A DNA stretch of 33,799 nt from contig SXRM01000088.1 of assembly GCA_005792545.1 (NCBI GenBank), positions 1 to 33,799 of the forward strand, read 5' to 3'. This DNA is from Pseudomonadota bacterium (lineage in GTDB: Bacteria; Myxococcota_A; UBA9042). Position numbers and translations under genes: made by a program. The notes under the pieces were generated by a model. It was not told the origin of the DNA. It did no database searches and saw only the letters and a program-made list of their open reading frames with translations. Shown in pieces: positions 24,644-32,854 of this stretch. Position 1 is the stretch's first letter; the number at the start of each line of letters is the position of its first letter.

Positions 24644-24937
24644 GTGCGTACCTCAATCTTGCAAACTGCAACAGCCACCACCACTTCCAGCCTGGTTGTG
24701 GCTTCGAGCCCCACGCGCCACGGCCTGTTGTTCTTGGCACCGTTCAATACGGGTCGAGTAACCGTGAACACGCGCCCGCCGACCGCCGATGGGGACGGGC
24801 TGGTGCTCCAAGCCGACAGCGGCGCTGTGCAGTTGACCCGCGCGGAGCACGGTGACATCGTCAGCCTCGCCTGGTTCGCGCGGGCGGCCGCAAGCAGCGT
24901 GCTGGTTAGCTGGATCGAAACGGCGGAGGTTGGGTGA
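24644..24937 (+). CDS. Small beta-rich protein, virion-decoration-like
   Basis: 97 residues with a GTG start set by AGGAGG five bases upstream. The pattern is a Thr/Ser-rich first strand, then RHGLLFLAPFNTGRVTVNT, GDGLVLQADSGAVQL, and a last Val-rich strand (SSVLVSWIE). It corresponds to the 'RxxLLxxNxGxxxVxVxxxxxxxxxDGxxLxxG' layout of small beta-sandwich proteins in phage structural modules. I rely on remembered pattern, not a search. No Cys, no signal peptide. Its stop overlaps the next gene's start (GTGA, 24934-24937), so translation is coupled. It probably forms a structural unit with the upstream virion-like protein. Confidence 0.65.
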   Translation: MRTSILQTATATTTSSLVVASSPTRHGLLFLAPFNTGRVTVNTRPPTADGDGLVLQADSGAVQLTRAEHGDIVSLAWFARAAASSVLVSWIETAEVG

Positions 24938-25557
24938 GCATTGCGCAAGCGATAGCTGGCCGGGCGGTAAGCCGCGATGGGGGTTGGCCGGTGGGCCACG
25001 CTGCGGTCGAGGCTGTCCTCCAGGGTCGCGGCGGCGCCCGAGTTGTGGGGAACGCCATGACCGATGGCAATGGCCTTTTCGAGGTGGCCATTGCAACACC
25101 GAGAGGTACGACCGCCGGCCGGGCGGCGGTTTTCGTGGACATCTTGGTCGATGGGCAGGTCGTCGGGCGGTCCGCAGGTGTCGAGTTTGGGCAGGCACAA
25201 GCAGATCTGCGGGTGGACTGCGTCGTCGATCCGACAGCGGTGCGCCCAATGCTCCAGCCGGGCGGCGAGGCAGAGACTGCGACGCGCTACGAACTGAACG
25301 CGGCAGAGCCGTTCGGGCACCGCGGCTTTGGCTTGCTTGCAACCGCGCCGCCGATGGCATTGCTGCAGATCCCGACCGCCGCCACAGGCGTTGACCGCAC
25401 GCCGCGCAGCCAAGGCGAGGGCAAGTCTGGTCGCCAAGAGCTTGATGCCGCCGTGCCGCATTGGCTTCGCCTGCGTGCACAGGCCTTGATCGCCGAGCGA
25501 CAGGTTTTGAAAGCTGCCCAATCGGCAGCACAGTCAATGGGTTGGGGGTCGCCGTGA
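24934..25557 (+). CDS. Protein with a transthyretin/carboxypeptidase-regulatory-like beta domain
   Basis: 207 residues from GTG 24934, with GGAGG at 24925-24929. The N-terminal 95 residues match the layout of a prealbumin-like module: AGRAVSRDGGWPVGHAAVEA, TDGNGLFEVAI (the TDxxGxF turn), AAVFVDILVDGQVVG, then a final strand ADLRVD. Such domains often sit in surface or complex-forming proteins. The C-terminal half is helical with no recognised family and ends AERQVLKAAQSAAQSMGW. No signal peptide. It is coupled to both neighbours: a four-base overlap upstream (24934-24937) and another downstream (25554-25557). It is probably made in fixed ratio with them. Confidence 0.7.
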   Translation: MSIAQAIAGRAVSRDGGWPVGHAAVEAVLQGRGGARVVGNAMTDGNGLFEVAIATPRGTTAGRAAVFVDILVDGQVVGRSAGVEFGQAQADLRVDCVVDPTAVRPMLQPGGEAETATRYELNAAEPFGHRGFGLLATAPPMALLQIPTAATGVDRTPRSQGEGKSGRQELDAAVPHWLRLRAQALIAERQVLKAAQSAAQSMGWGSP

Positions 25558-28022
25558 CGCCTCATGCCCTGGTCGATTGGTTCAATACCGTTGTTCTGCC
25601 GGCATCACCGCTGCTGACATTGCTTGCGGAGGTCGTTCACCTGCCGCAAGAGGAAGCGGACTGCGCCAAGGCACCGCTGACTGGTTCGTGGACCGCCAAG
25701 CGGGCGAAATTCGATGCTGTGTATTTTCCGATGCCTATCGGTGAGGTGACGGCCGCCGCGTGTGCCGCGGCCTTCAAGGGCAAAGACTTGAGCGACCCGC
25801 ACGTCAAAGCGGCGCTTGCACAATGCGGCAACTGGGCCAAGGCTGCAGACAGCACTCCAGCCTACGACAAGAACAACGCGGGATTTTGCGACGAGTTCTT
25901 TCCCGGGCCGGTGGAAAACTGGTTCTGCCGTCGGCACCTCGACGAGGCACTGGGCGCGGGCTTTACCCTGCAGTATCAGTCTGGCGAGACCGACGGACAG
26001 AAACGCGGTGTTCACGGCTGCACTTTCACTTTCACCGGGCACCTGCAACGGGTGTTGATCAGTTCGGCCAACGGTAAGGTCGCAATTGCCCTGGACAGCG
26101 CGGACGAGATTGCACTGGCGCGCGACCGGCTGCTCTCCGATCCCAAGGCCCCAGCAGCCACAGCCGTGGCGCCCGGCAGTTTGTTGTTCCTGCGCCACCT
26201 CCATGCGCTGGCGATCGGCCAGCCAGTCGCCCCGCCGAAGGTCGACTTCGCCGAGTTTGATGCTGCGACCGGCGCACTGAGCTTGGAGCAATTGCGGCGA
26301 GTCTGGCAACGCCGGATGGCTGTCGCAGTCTACTTCGATGTTTTCGTTGCTCCGGGCCTGAGCCTGCCGCGCCTGGACACGCTTTCCGCGGCAGACCTTT
26401 ATGGTCTACTGGCACCGATCGTGCGCCGACGCTTGCTGCCGCCGTCGCCGCCAGCGGCTGTGCCCGCGCAGGTTGCGAAGGCGGTGGCAGACGACCTGCC
26501 GGCGGAGAAGTTCACTACGGCAGGCGAACTTTTCAAGGGCACCGTCCCCTGGTCAATCCCTGAGGACCCGCAGTACCTTCACGCGTGGCCACAAGTGCTC
26601 AACGAGACAGGCCAATGGAACAACGCCCAGGCGCTTCGCCATGGGCTTGTGCTGGTCCCAAAGGTTGGCCCGTACGGCACAATGGAGCTTATGGCCCTGG
26701 GTGGCTATTTTCCGGCCGGCGTGTGGGACACTAATCCGCTGCGGACGATGACCGAAGCGTTGGCGGCCGTCCTTTTCTTTCAGGCTTCCGGCCCCTCGCC
26801 TGCCGATGCGGAGGGCGGAGCAGTCGCCGTTCCGGCTGGGCATGGCCTCGGCGCACGTGCCATCCTCACGTGGTTGTTCGAACAGACCGCCGTGGTAGGG
26901 GAAAAGGTCGGGCCAACCGCGGCGGCCAACGCCCGCGGTAAGGCGTGCACGCCCTACGAGGCCCGTGCGCTGCCGACCATCGACGAATTGCTTGTCGGCG
27001 CGCACACCTGCGACGTCGAGCAGTGGCAATCCATCGCGCAAGCAGCCCTGCGGGCCTTGAACATCCCGAGCTACCGCGTTCGCGCAGACACGATGTCCTT
27101 CGACTCGTTTTTGGTCGCCGGGACTCAAGTTCTGGCGCCTGGTGACATTCCGGTGCCTGTGGTGCCGACAGCCCTAGTGCAGATGGCCGGGCCCAAGCGC
27201 TGGGGGGCTTCGGGGCCTGGACCTTTGCTCGCCATTCCTGGCGTCAGCCGCGTGGCGATCGGGGCAGTTGGCCATGTGTGGGGCGCGGCGTGGGTGCGCG
27301 ATCCGTTGCTGGCGACTTTTGATGCCTCGGGTCTGGTTGCCTGCTCGCTTTCGCTTCAGGCCGGCATGTCAGCGCCGCAGTTTGCAACACTGGTAAAGCA
27401 GGCGCCCATGGCCGCGACGTTTGGGCCGTTTTTCGTGGAGGCGCTATTTGGCTTCTTGGCAACCGCGCACCAGCGGTTTCCAGGGCTTGCAGCGCCGTAT
27501 CAGACGGCCACGGTTCGGCAGGCTGTTGCCCTGGTGACGGGCGAATGGGCGAAGTCGCGCCCGCCGGCCGGTAGTAGCTTGCCGGTTCGGGTGAGCTGGG
27601 CCATGCGATTTGCACAGCTGCGTTACACTGCAGGGAATCATGCGCACCTTTTGCCGCCGGACTTTCCGCTTGATTTTGCGGGAATTTCGACTGCCGCCTG
27701 GAGCGGCGGGGCGACGTTGGACTTGGAGAGTCTGCCGTGGACGGCGGGGAAGGCGCCGTGGGCCTATGCGCTCGATGCCCAGGGGACAGCAGCGGCAAAG
27801 AAGTGGCAATCAGGACAGGAAGTGGCCCTTGCCAAGTGCCCCCTACCCGCTATCGATGCGGACGACATCAAGAAGCAGCAGTTCGCGGCTTGTTATGCGG
27901 CGGTGCAATCTCAGATTGGGTTCTTCGACAGCACAAGAGCCACTGATGTCGTGCCAACAACGCTTGCCTATCTTGGGCTTACCGCAGCGGAGGCGTTTGC
28001 AGATGCAGTCTCGACCCCTTGA
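25554..28022 (+). CDS. Large cluster protein with a possible transglutaminase-like core
   Basis: 822 residues from GTG 25554, which overlaps the upstream stop (GTGA). I recognise no named family. The N-terminal third is Cys-containing and helical, with Cys37, 70, 91, 112, 125 and 156. Near residue 480, HTCDVEQWQSIAQAALRALN is followed by IPSYRV, then at 571 AVGHVWGAAWVRDP and LLATFDAS. This is the Cys...His...Asp spacing of a transglutaminase-like cysteine hydrolase or cross-linking fold (Cys486, His574, Asp590, possibly Asp583). The intervening loop is long. This is inference from motif order. The C-terminus (about 650-822) is helical with scattered Trp. No signal peptide or clear transmembrane helix. 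It is followed nine bases later by a lipoprotein gene. Cross-linking of cluster products is an attractive but unproven role. Confidence 0.75.
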   Translation: MTPHALVDWFNTVVLPASPLLTLLAEVVHLPQEEADCAKAPLTGSWTAKRAKFDAVYFPMPIGEVTAAACAAAFKGKDLSDPHVKAALAQCGNWAKAADSTPAYDKNNAGFCDEFFPGPVENWFCRRHLDEALGAGFTLQYQSGETDGQKRGVHGCTFTFTGHLQRVLISSANGKVAIALDSADEIALARDRLLSDPKAPAATAVAPGSLLFLRHLHALAIGQPVAPPKVDFAEFDAATGALSLEQLRRVWQRRMAVAVYFDVFVAPGLSLPRLDTLSAADLYGLLAPIVRRRLLPPSPPAAVPAQVAKAVADDLPAEKFTTAGELFKGTVPWSIPEDPQYLHAWPQVLNETGQWNNAQALRHGLVLVPKVGPYGTMELMALGGYFPAGVWDTNPLRTMTEALAAVLFFQASGPSPADAEGGAVAVPAGHGLGARAILTWLFEQTAVVGEKVGPTAAANARGKACTPYEARALPTIDELLVGAHTCDVEQWQSIAQAALRALNIPSYRVRADTMSFDSFLVAGTQVLAPGDIPVPVVPTALVQMAGPKRWGASGPGPLLAIPGVSRVAIGAVGHVWGAAWVRDPLLATFDASGLVACSLSLQAGMSAPQFATLVKQAPMAATFGPFFVEALFGFLATAHQRFPGLAAPYQTATVRQAVALVTGEWAKSRPPAGSSLPVRVSWAMRFAQLRYTAGNHAHLLPPDFPLDFAGISTAAWSGGATLDLESLPWTAGKAPWAYALDAQGTAAAKKWQSGQEVALAKCPLPAIDADDIKKQQFAACYAAVQSQIGFFDSTRATDVVPTTLAYLGLTAAEAFADAVSTP

Positions 28023-28031
28023 GCAAATGCG

Positions 28032-29555
28032 ATGACGCCGAAATGGGGCTTCATGCTTGTGTTTGTGCTGTCCTGCAACGATGCCAGATTGACAACTGGC
28101 CAACTGGACGGCACTATCGCTCAACGGACAGATGAGACCTTCCGCGCCGTCCATGACGGCGATGGTTTGGGCAAGGTAACTTCAGACACCGCCGGCCAGG
28201 GTGATGGCGCCGCAATTGATGCTCTGGCGCCAGCGCCAACGAAGTGTGGCATCGCATTGGGTTGCTCGGCGCCTGTTTGTTCTGAGCCAGGGCTTTGCCT
28301 TCAACCCAAATGCGTGTCAACACCTAGTGTTGGGTTCGCTTTCACGCCGCCAGATACTGTGGGCCCTACAGTCTTTCAGCGATCCGGCAAGGACGTGGCA
28401 TTGTTTGCATTGCACGAAGGGGCACAATCCTGGACGATGGCCGCTGAGCTGGGTTCTAATGTGACAACCACGGCATATGTAAAAGGAATTCGCAATAGTG
28501 ACGTCGTTGCAGACGGGCCCGAGTCACAATTCATCGTCATTCGAAGCTGTCCCGGCAATGTAGCTTCAAAGCCGTTTGATCCGGCAGAGCCAACGGAATA
28601 TTGTCCGCAATCCCTAATGAGAATCTCTCCAAGCGGATTTCAATTCGCGGCCGCCCTGCCGGACGGACCGAATCTTGGATCTGTGGCATTGATCCACAGG
28701 GCTGGTGGCGGTCTGATCAGCGTTCAAAGAGGATCGGGTGACCAAGTGCTGGCGACGATGGTCTCGACAGTCGGAGCAGCAACGACTTTCGCGATTAAGG
28801 TGCCTACTACTGGCGCGGCACAAAAATATATGTGGGCTCAGCAGGTGGTTGCGACCACAGAAGGATTTCTAACGGGATATTATGCGTTTCCGGACAAAGA
28901 CGGCCCGTCGCCGCCGGTGCAGGTCGTCCGGTACGATCACAGCGCGAGCGTTCTCGGGACGGAAGCACTCGCTCCTGGTGGATACCTAGAGACTTTGGAG
29001 AGTCTTAGCCTCCCAATTGGTGCAATTCTCGTAACTGCGTCAAAACTTCCCAAATGGATGCCAACGAGTCTAGCTCATGATATCACTCGCGAGTTCACGC
29101 TGCATCGATTGACGCCTGAAGGCAAGTTGTCAATGTCAAAGCCGTTCAAGGGAGCGCCTGCGGCAATGGCACCTTATGGAATCACACCGGCGCCCGACGG
29201 AGGATTTTTCGCGATCGTCACGTGGGCATACGGGTTCTCATCGCCCGTTTACCTTGCTCGGCTTTCGCCGTCGTTGGAATTGCAGTGGTTGAAGTTGGCG
29301 ATTCGCGGTACCCTGAGTGGCGATAGAGCGTCCACTGACATGACCGGGCAGCCTGAGTTTGTCGCTTTGCAAGGCGATAAATTCAAACCGGTCTCGGCGT
29401 TCGTTGGGGGACTTTGGCCTATGTCCAATGGCCGGCTTGGTCTATCAAGTACCCTGAGTAGTCAAAGCAATAGCAGAGTGGAGACCGCAAAAACTCTAGC
29501 ATTCCTCCAAACCTTCGACCACAACGGCAACCTGCTCTGCGGCTTCCCGCCCTGA
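28032..29555 (+). CDS. Predicted beta-rich lipoprotein, last gene of the cluster
   Basis: 507 residues. The short signal ends in VLSC (lipobox, Cys15). A Thr/Asp/Gly-rich linker and a small Cys segment follow (KCGIALGCSAPVC...GLCLQPKC, about 72-96). The rest is beta-rich, with repeated strand-turn units such as GGGLISVQRGSGDQVLA, LARLSPSLELQW and LQTFDHNGNLLCG, consistent with a propeller-like fold. The layout (lipobox, linker, Cys segment, propeller-like body) parallels the lipoprotein at 18623, although the Cys part is shorter and the C-terminal module is missing. By eye this gene is clearly more AT-rich than its neighbours, which suggests separate or recent acquisition. It starts nine bases after the 822-residue protein. 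The ligand is unknown. Confidence 0.75.
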   Translation: MTPKWGFMLVFVLSCNDARLTTGQLDGTIAQRTDETFRAVHDGDGLGKVTSDTAGQGDGAAIDALAPAPTKCGIALGCSAPVCSEPGLCLQPKCVSTPSVGFAFTPPDTVGPTVFQRSGKDVALFALHEGAQSWTMAAELGSNVTTTAYVKGIRNSDVVADGPESQFIVIRSCPGNVASKPFDPAEPTEYCPQSLMRISPSGFQFAAALPDGPNLGSVALIHRAGGGLISVQRGSGDQVLATMVSTVGAATTFAIKVPTTGAAQKYMWAQQVVATTEGFLTGYYAFPDKDGPSPPVQVVRYDHSASVLGTEALAPGGYLETLESLSLPIGAILVTASKLPKWMPTSLAHDITREFTLHRLTPEGKLSMSKPFKGAPAAMAPYGITPAPDGGFFAIVTWAYGFSSPVYLARLSPSLELQWLKLAIRGTLSGDRASTDMTGQPEFVALQGDKFKPVSAFVGGLWPMSNGRLGLSSTLSSQSNSRVETAKTLAFLQTFDHNGNLLCGFPP

Positions 29556-29796
29556 CCTCTCAACGCTCCGGCCACCGCCCATTACGCCGAAAGGTGTCTG
29601 GCGCCGCGCAGCCGCTACCGCCCGCCGATTGGCCGCCAGCAGCGCCACCCTCGGCTTGGCACGTTTCAAGTCCGGCCAGGGCCCCAGCAGCAACCAAATC
29701 GTGACCAAACCATGACAAACCCCGCGCCGCCGCGGTGACGTCGCCAGCCCATCCTTGCCACCCGCCCGGCACCCTGCCGCGCGCGTGCGAGGCCCC

Positions 29797-30774
29797 ATGC
29801 TGCTGCTCGAAACCCCGAAAACGCCCACCGTCGGGGTCGCAACACCAACCGCGCCCGCTGCGACCGACTCTGGCCCGCAGGTCGCCCCGGACAAAGGCCA
29901 CTACGAGCCCACCGCCGTGGCGCTGATGGCCATCGTCCACGTGCTGGGCATCGCCGGCCTGTTCCTGTTCCCGGCCACCTGGCCGCTGGTCGCGCTGTGC
30001 ATCTGCAGCTACTACCTGCGGATGTTCGGCATCACCGCCGGCTACCACCGCTACTTCGCGCACCGCGCGTTTCACACCAGCCGCTGGTTCCAGTTCGTCC
30101 TGGCCTTCCTGGGCAGCACCGCTACCCAGCGCGGAGCCTTGTGGTGGGCCGCGCACCACCGTGACCATCACCGCCACAGCGACGACGAGCGCGACCTGCA
30201 CTCGCCGCTGCGCCGCGGCTTCTGGTGGTCGCACATCGGCTGGATCGTGCATTCGTCCAGCACCGAGACCCGCTGGGGTAACATCAAAGATTTCACAAAG
30301 TACCCAGAGCTGGTGTGGCTGGACAACAACCGCCTGTTCGCGCCGATCGTCTACGCCGTGGCGCTGTTCCTGGCCGGCGGCGCGCCCGCCTTGTTTTGGG
30401 GCTACTTCTTGAGCACCACGCTGCTCTGGCACGGCACCTTTGTCATCAACAGCTTGTGCCACGTCTGGGGCAGCCGCCGCTTCGAGACCACCGACACCAG
30501 CCGCAACAACCTGTGGCTGGCCTTGCTGACGCTGGGCGAGGGCTGGCACAACAACCACCACCACTACCAGAGCTCGGTGCGCCAGGGCTGGCTGTGGTGG
30601 GAGGTGGACGGTGCGTTCTACGCGCTCAAGGGCCTGGAAAAGCTGGGCATCGTCTGGAAACTCAAAGACGTGCCCGAGCGGGTCTTGGCGCCATGCTCCG
30701 CCGTAACCCGCCCGGACACGCCTGCCGCGGCGACCGGGGTCGCGGCCGCCGTCGTTGTGCACAGCGGGTGTTGA
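29797..30774 (+). CDS. Fatty-acid/acyl-CoA desaturase (membrane di-iron)
   Basis: 325 residues. Membrane di-iron desaturase of the stearoyl-CoA (delta-9) type, which introduces a cis double bond into acyl chains using oxygen and reductant. All three His boxes are present: HRYFAH (84-89), HRDHH (121-125) and HNNHH (251-255). They lie in the order and spacing of this family, between hydrophobic pairs (about 42-75, and about 180-215). WWSHIGW and DWW-like surroundings also fit. It lies in the cytoplasmic membrane with the active site facing the cytosol. ATG 29797 has a GAGG just upstream; the longer frame adds a Pro/Arg leader. The C-terminal 30 residues are Ala/Val-rich and not conserved-looking. 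The gene looks monocistronic. It could support cold adaptation of membranes, which is inference. Confidence 0.95.
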   Translation: MLLLETPKTPTVGVATPTAPAATDSGPQVAPDKGHYEPTAVALMAIVHVLGIAGLFLFPATWPLVALCICSYYLRMFGITAGYHRYFAHRAFHTSRWFQFVLAFLGSTATQRGALWWAAHHRDHHRHSDDERDLHSPLRRGFWWSHIGWIVHSSSTETRWGNIKDFTKYPELVWLDNNRLFAPIVYAVALFLAGGAPALFWGYFLSTTLLWHGTFVINSLCHVWGSRRFETTDTSRNNLWLALLTLGEGWHNNHHHYQSSVRQGWLWWEVDGAFYALKGLEKLGIVWKLKDVPERVLAPCSAVTRPDTPAAATGVAAAVVVHSGC

Positions 30775-30939
30775 CGGATTAACGCCTGCTGCGCGTAACC
30801 ATCCATCCCGCCATGCTTTGTTGTCGGCCCCGTTCCTCCCTGCGCCGCACCTCTAGTGCGCCTCAGTCGTCACAGGGCCTCCGCCTCGCCTTGCGGGCGT
30901 CTGATTCCGCTCGCGAAGGCAAAATGCGTCACCACCCGC

Positions 30940-32676
30940 CTACTGCGCCTGAATCAGCGACTTGAGCTGCAAGAGCAGTGCCTTGCCGTCGTTGAGCTTG
31001 GGCGCATACCCGTCGACCGCCTGCAGATCGACCGCGCCATCGACCAGGTGCGTATCCACACGCTTGATAGCCGCGTCGAGCACCGCTACCGCCGCCTCCT
31101 TCTGACCCGCTTCGACGAGCTTACAGGCATCGATGAGGTCGATGCCCGTGTTCAGAATCACGAACGTGCGCCGCACGATCGGGCTGGCAAAGTAGGCCAT
31201 GCCGCCGTCGGGGATCGCAAACAGGCCCGGCACTTGCACCGGCACGCTAAAGCTCTCCTGCGTGCCCGTCTTGGCGATGCTGTAGCCGTATTGCACGGTC
31301 GACAGCAGCAGACCCTGGAACGCCTCGGGCTTGATCTCGGCCGGCGGCTGCAGGCGCACCATCACGATGCCGTTCTTCTTGCTGGCGAACAGCGTCGGCA
31401 TCGCGACTTTGCCGACATTCGGGTCGGGTTTGGTGCCGGGATCGGGGTTGCCGGGCTCGGTGGTCTGCGTCGCCTTCTTGGTGCCGGTAATCGTCACCGT
31501 GTTGCCTTCGGTGACCCACTCGAAACCAGGGATGTCCTGAACTTTCCAGCCCTGGCCGATGCTGAACTTCATCCATAGCTTCTCGGCGACCGGCAGCAGC
31601 ATGGTCTCCAGGTCCTGCACGAACACGGTCTTGGCATGGTCGGCGTTCTGCACGAACCAGGCGGTGCCGTTGCCGACCTGTGCCATCTCGGTCATCAGCT
31701 TGACGTCAAAGTCGAAGCCGACGCCGACCGTCGACACGCTGCAGCCCTCTGCTGCCGAGGCCTTGACCAGGCTGACGATGGCGGCAGCGCTGGTGTTGCC
31801 CGCGGTGGCCACGCCGTCGGACAGGAACAAGATGCGCTTGTTCTGGAAGCCCTTGCCGGAACCAAAGCACAGCTTCTGCCCTTCCTGCATGCCGCCGTGG
31901 ATGTTGGTGCCGCCGTTGGCGACCAGCGCGTCGATGGCCTTGTGCACGAACGGAGCGTCGTCGGGTCCGATGACCTTGGGGGCGTAATCGGTCTTGACGT
32001 CGCTGCTGAACGACACCAACCCCAGGCTGGTGCCCTTGGGCAGCTGTTTGACCATCTCGTGCAGGCCGGCTTTGACGTCGCTCATCTTGCTGCCGTTCAT
32101 CGATCCCGAGCGGTCGATGACCACGGTGAGCGCCAGCGAAGTCTGCACGTCCTCCAGCTTCTTGTGGCTGTTCAGGCCAATCTGGATGACCGCCTCGGGC
32201 TTGCCGCCTGCCGGCTGAAACGCAGCGCCGAGCGCATGCAGCGACACCACCCGGTCTTTGGCGGCGGGCGGCAGCGCGGTGTCGTGCTCGTTCAGGTAGC
32301 CTTCCAGCGTCATGTCCGCGGCTTTGGGCAGCTGCTTGGCGCTGACCTTGGCGCGGAAGAACGCGATGTCCTGCGCGCCGCCGGGCTTGAGGCCGATGCC
32401 GCTGTCTTCCGATTTGGCAGCGCCACCGGGCGCGGTGCCCGTCTGGTTGCCGGGGCCCGGCGCGTTGGGATTGAAACCGCCGCTCGAAGCGTCGGCGCTG
32501 CCCTGGTAGTTGCTGGTGCCGCCGCCGCCCGTGGCCTGCGCGTCGGTTTCGGCGGCTTTGTAAGCGGAACTGCCGCTGCCAGAGTCCACCGCCATGTCCG
32601 CGCACGCGGCGAAAGCGGTCACGGTCAGCGCCGCGCCAAGCGATCGCAGCACGCGGTTTCTCAAAGTGGTGTTCAT
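30940..32676 (-). CDS. von Willebrand factor A domain lipoprotein
   Basis: 578 residues. The basic start (MNTTLRNRVLR) and hydrophobic run end in a lipobox FAAC (Cys25). A Gly/Ser/Asn-rich linker spans about 30-100. LEGYLNEHDTALP near 124-136 is followed by a VWA domain with complete MIDAS: DRSGS (188-192), GGTNIHGG with Thr257, and LSDG with Asp287. It should therefore bind divalent metal and a protein partner on the cell surface or in the periplasm. The C-terminal 200 residues contain a Pro-rich joint and a beta segment, then a helical end. ATG 32676 has GGAGG at the right distance (32682-32686, minus strand). It lies 178 bases downstream of the response regulator on the same strand. The ligand is unknown. 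Confidence 0.93.
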   Translation of the reverse strand: MNTTLRNRVLRSLGAALTVTAFAACADMAVDSGSGSSAYKAAETDAQATGGGGTSNYQGSADASSGGFNPNAPGPGNQTGTAPGGAAKSEDSGIGLKPGGAQDIAFFRAKVSAKQLPKAADMTLEGYLNEHDTALPPAAKDRVVSLHALGAAFQPAGGKPEAVIQIGLNSHKKLEDVQTSLALTVVIDRSGSMNGSKMSDVKAGLHEMVKQLPKGTSLGLVSFSSDVKTDYAPKVIGPDDAPFVHKAIDALVANGGTNIHGGMQEGQKLCFGSGKGFQNKRILFLSDGVATAGNTSAAAIVSLVKASAAEGCSVSTVGVGFDFDVKLMTEMAQVGNGTAWFVQNADHAKTVFVQDLETMLLPVAEKLWMKFSIGQGWKVQDIPGFEWVTEGNTVTITGTKKATQTTEPGNPDPGTKPDPNVGKVAMPTLFASKKNGIVMVRLQPPAEIKPEAFQGLLLSTVQYGYSIAKTGTQESFSVPVQVPGLFAIPDGGMAYFASPIVRRTFVILNTGIDLIDACKLVEAGQKEAAVAVLDAAIKRVDTHLVDGAVDLQAVDGYAPKLNDGKALLLQLKSLIQAQ

Positions 32677-32854
32677 GGCGTCCTCCCAGATTGGCGCCCG
32701 CGGCATCATGCGGCGGGGCTGCAAGGGAGGATTGCAAGGGCCGTGCCAATCAGGGATGTGCGCTTAACTCAGCGAAACAACTCGATAGCCAAGTTCGCCC
32801 AAGGTTGGCAGGTAGCGCTGGGCTGTTGCAATACGCTACATGCCGCGAAAACCG
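32677..32854. other. Gap between response regulator and VWA lipoprotein
   Basis: 178 bases with no gene. The GGAGG (plus-strand CCTCC, 32682-32686) before the VWA gene is the only clear element. Confidence 0.5.

Noticed and set aside
13179..29555. Ordinary prophage
   Set aside because: No terminase, portal, integrase, lysis or replication gene; lipoproteins and a divergent paralogue family dominate.
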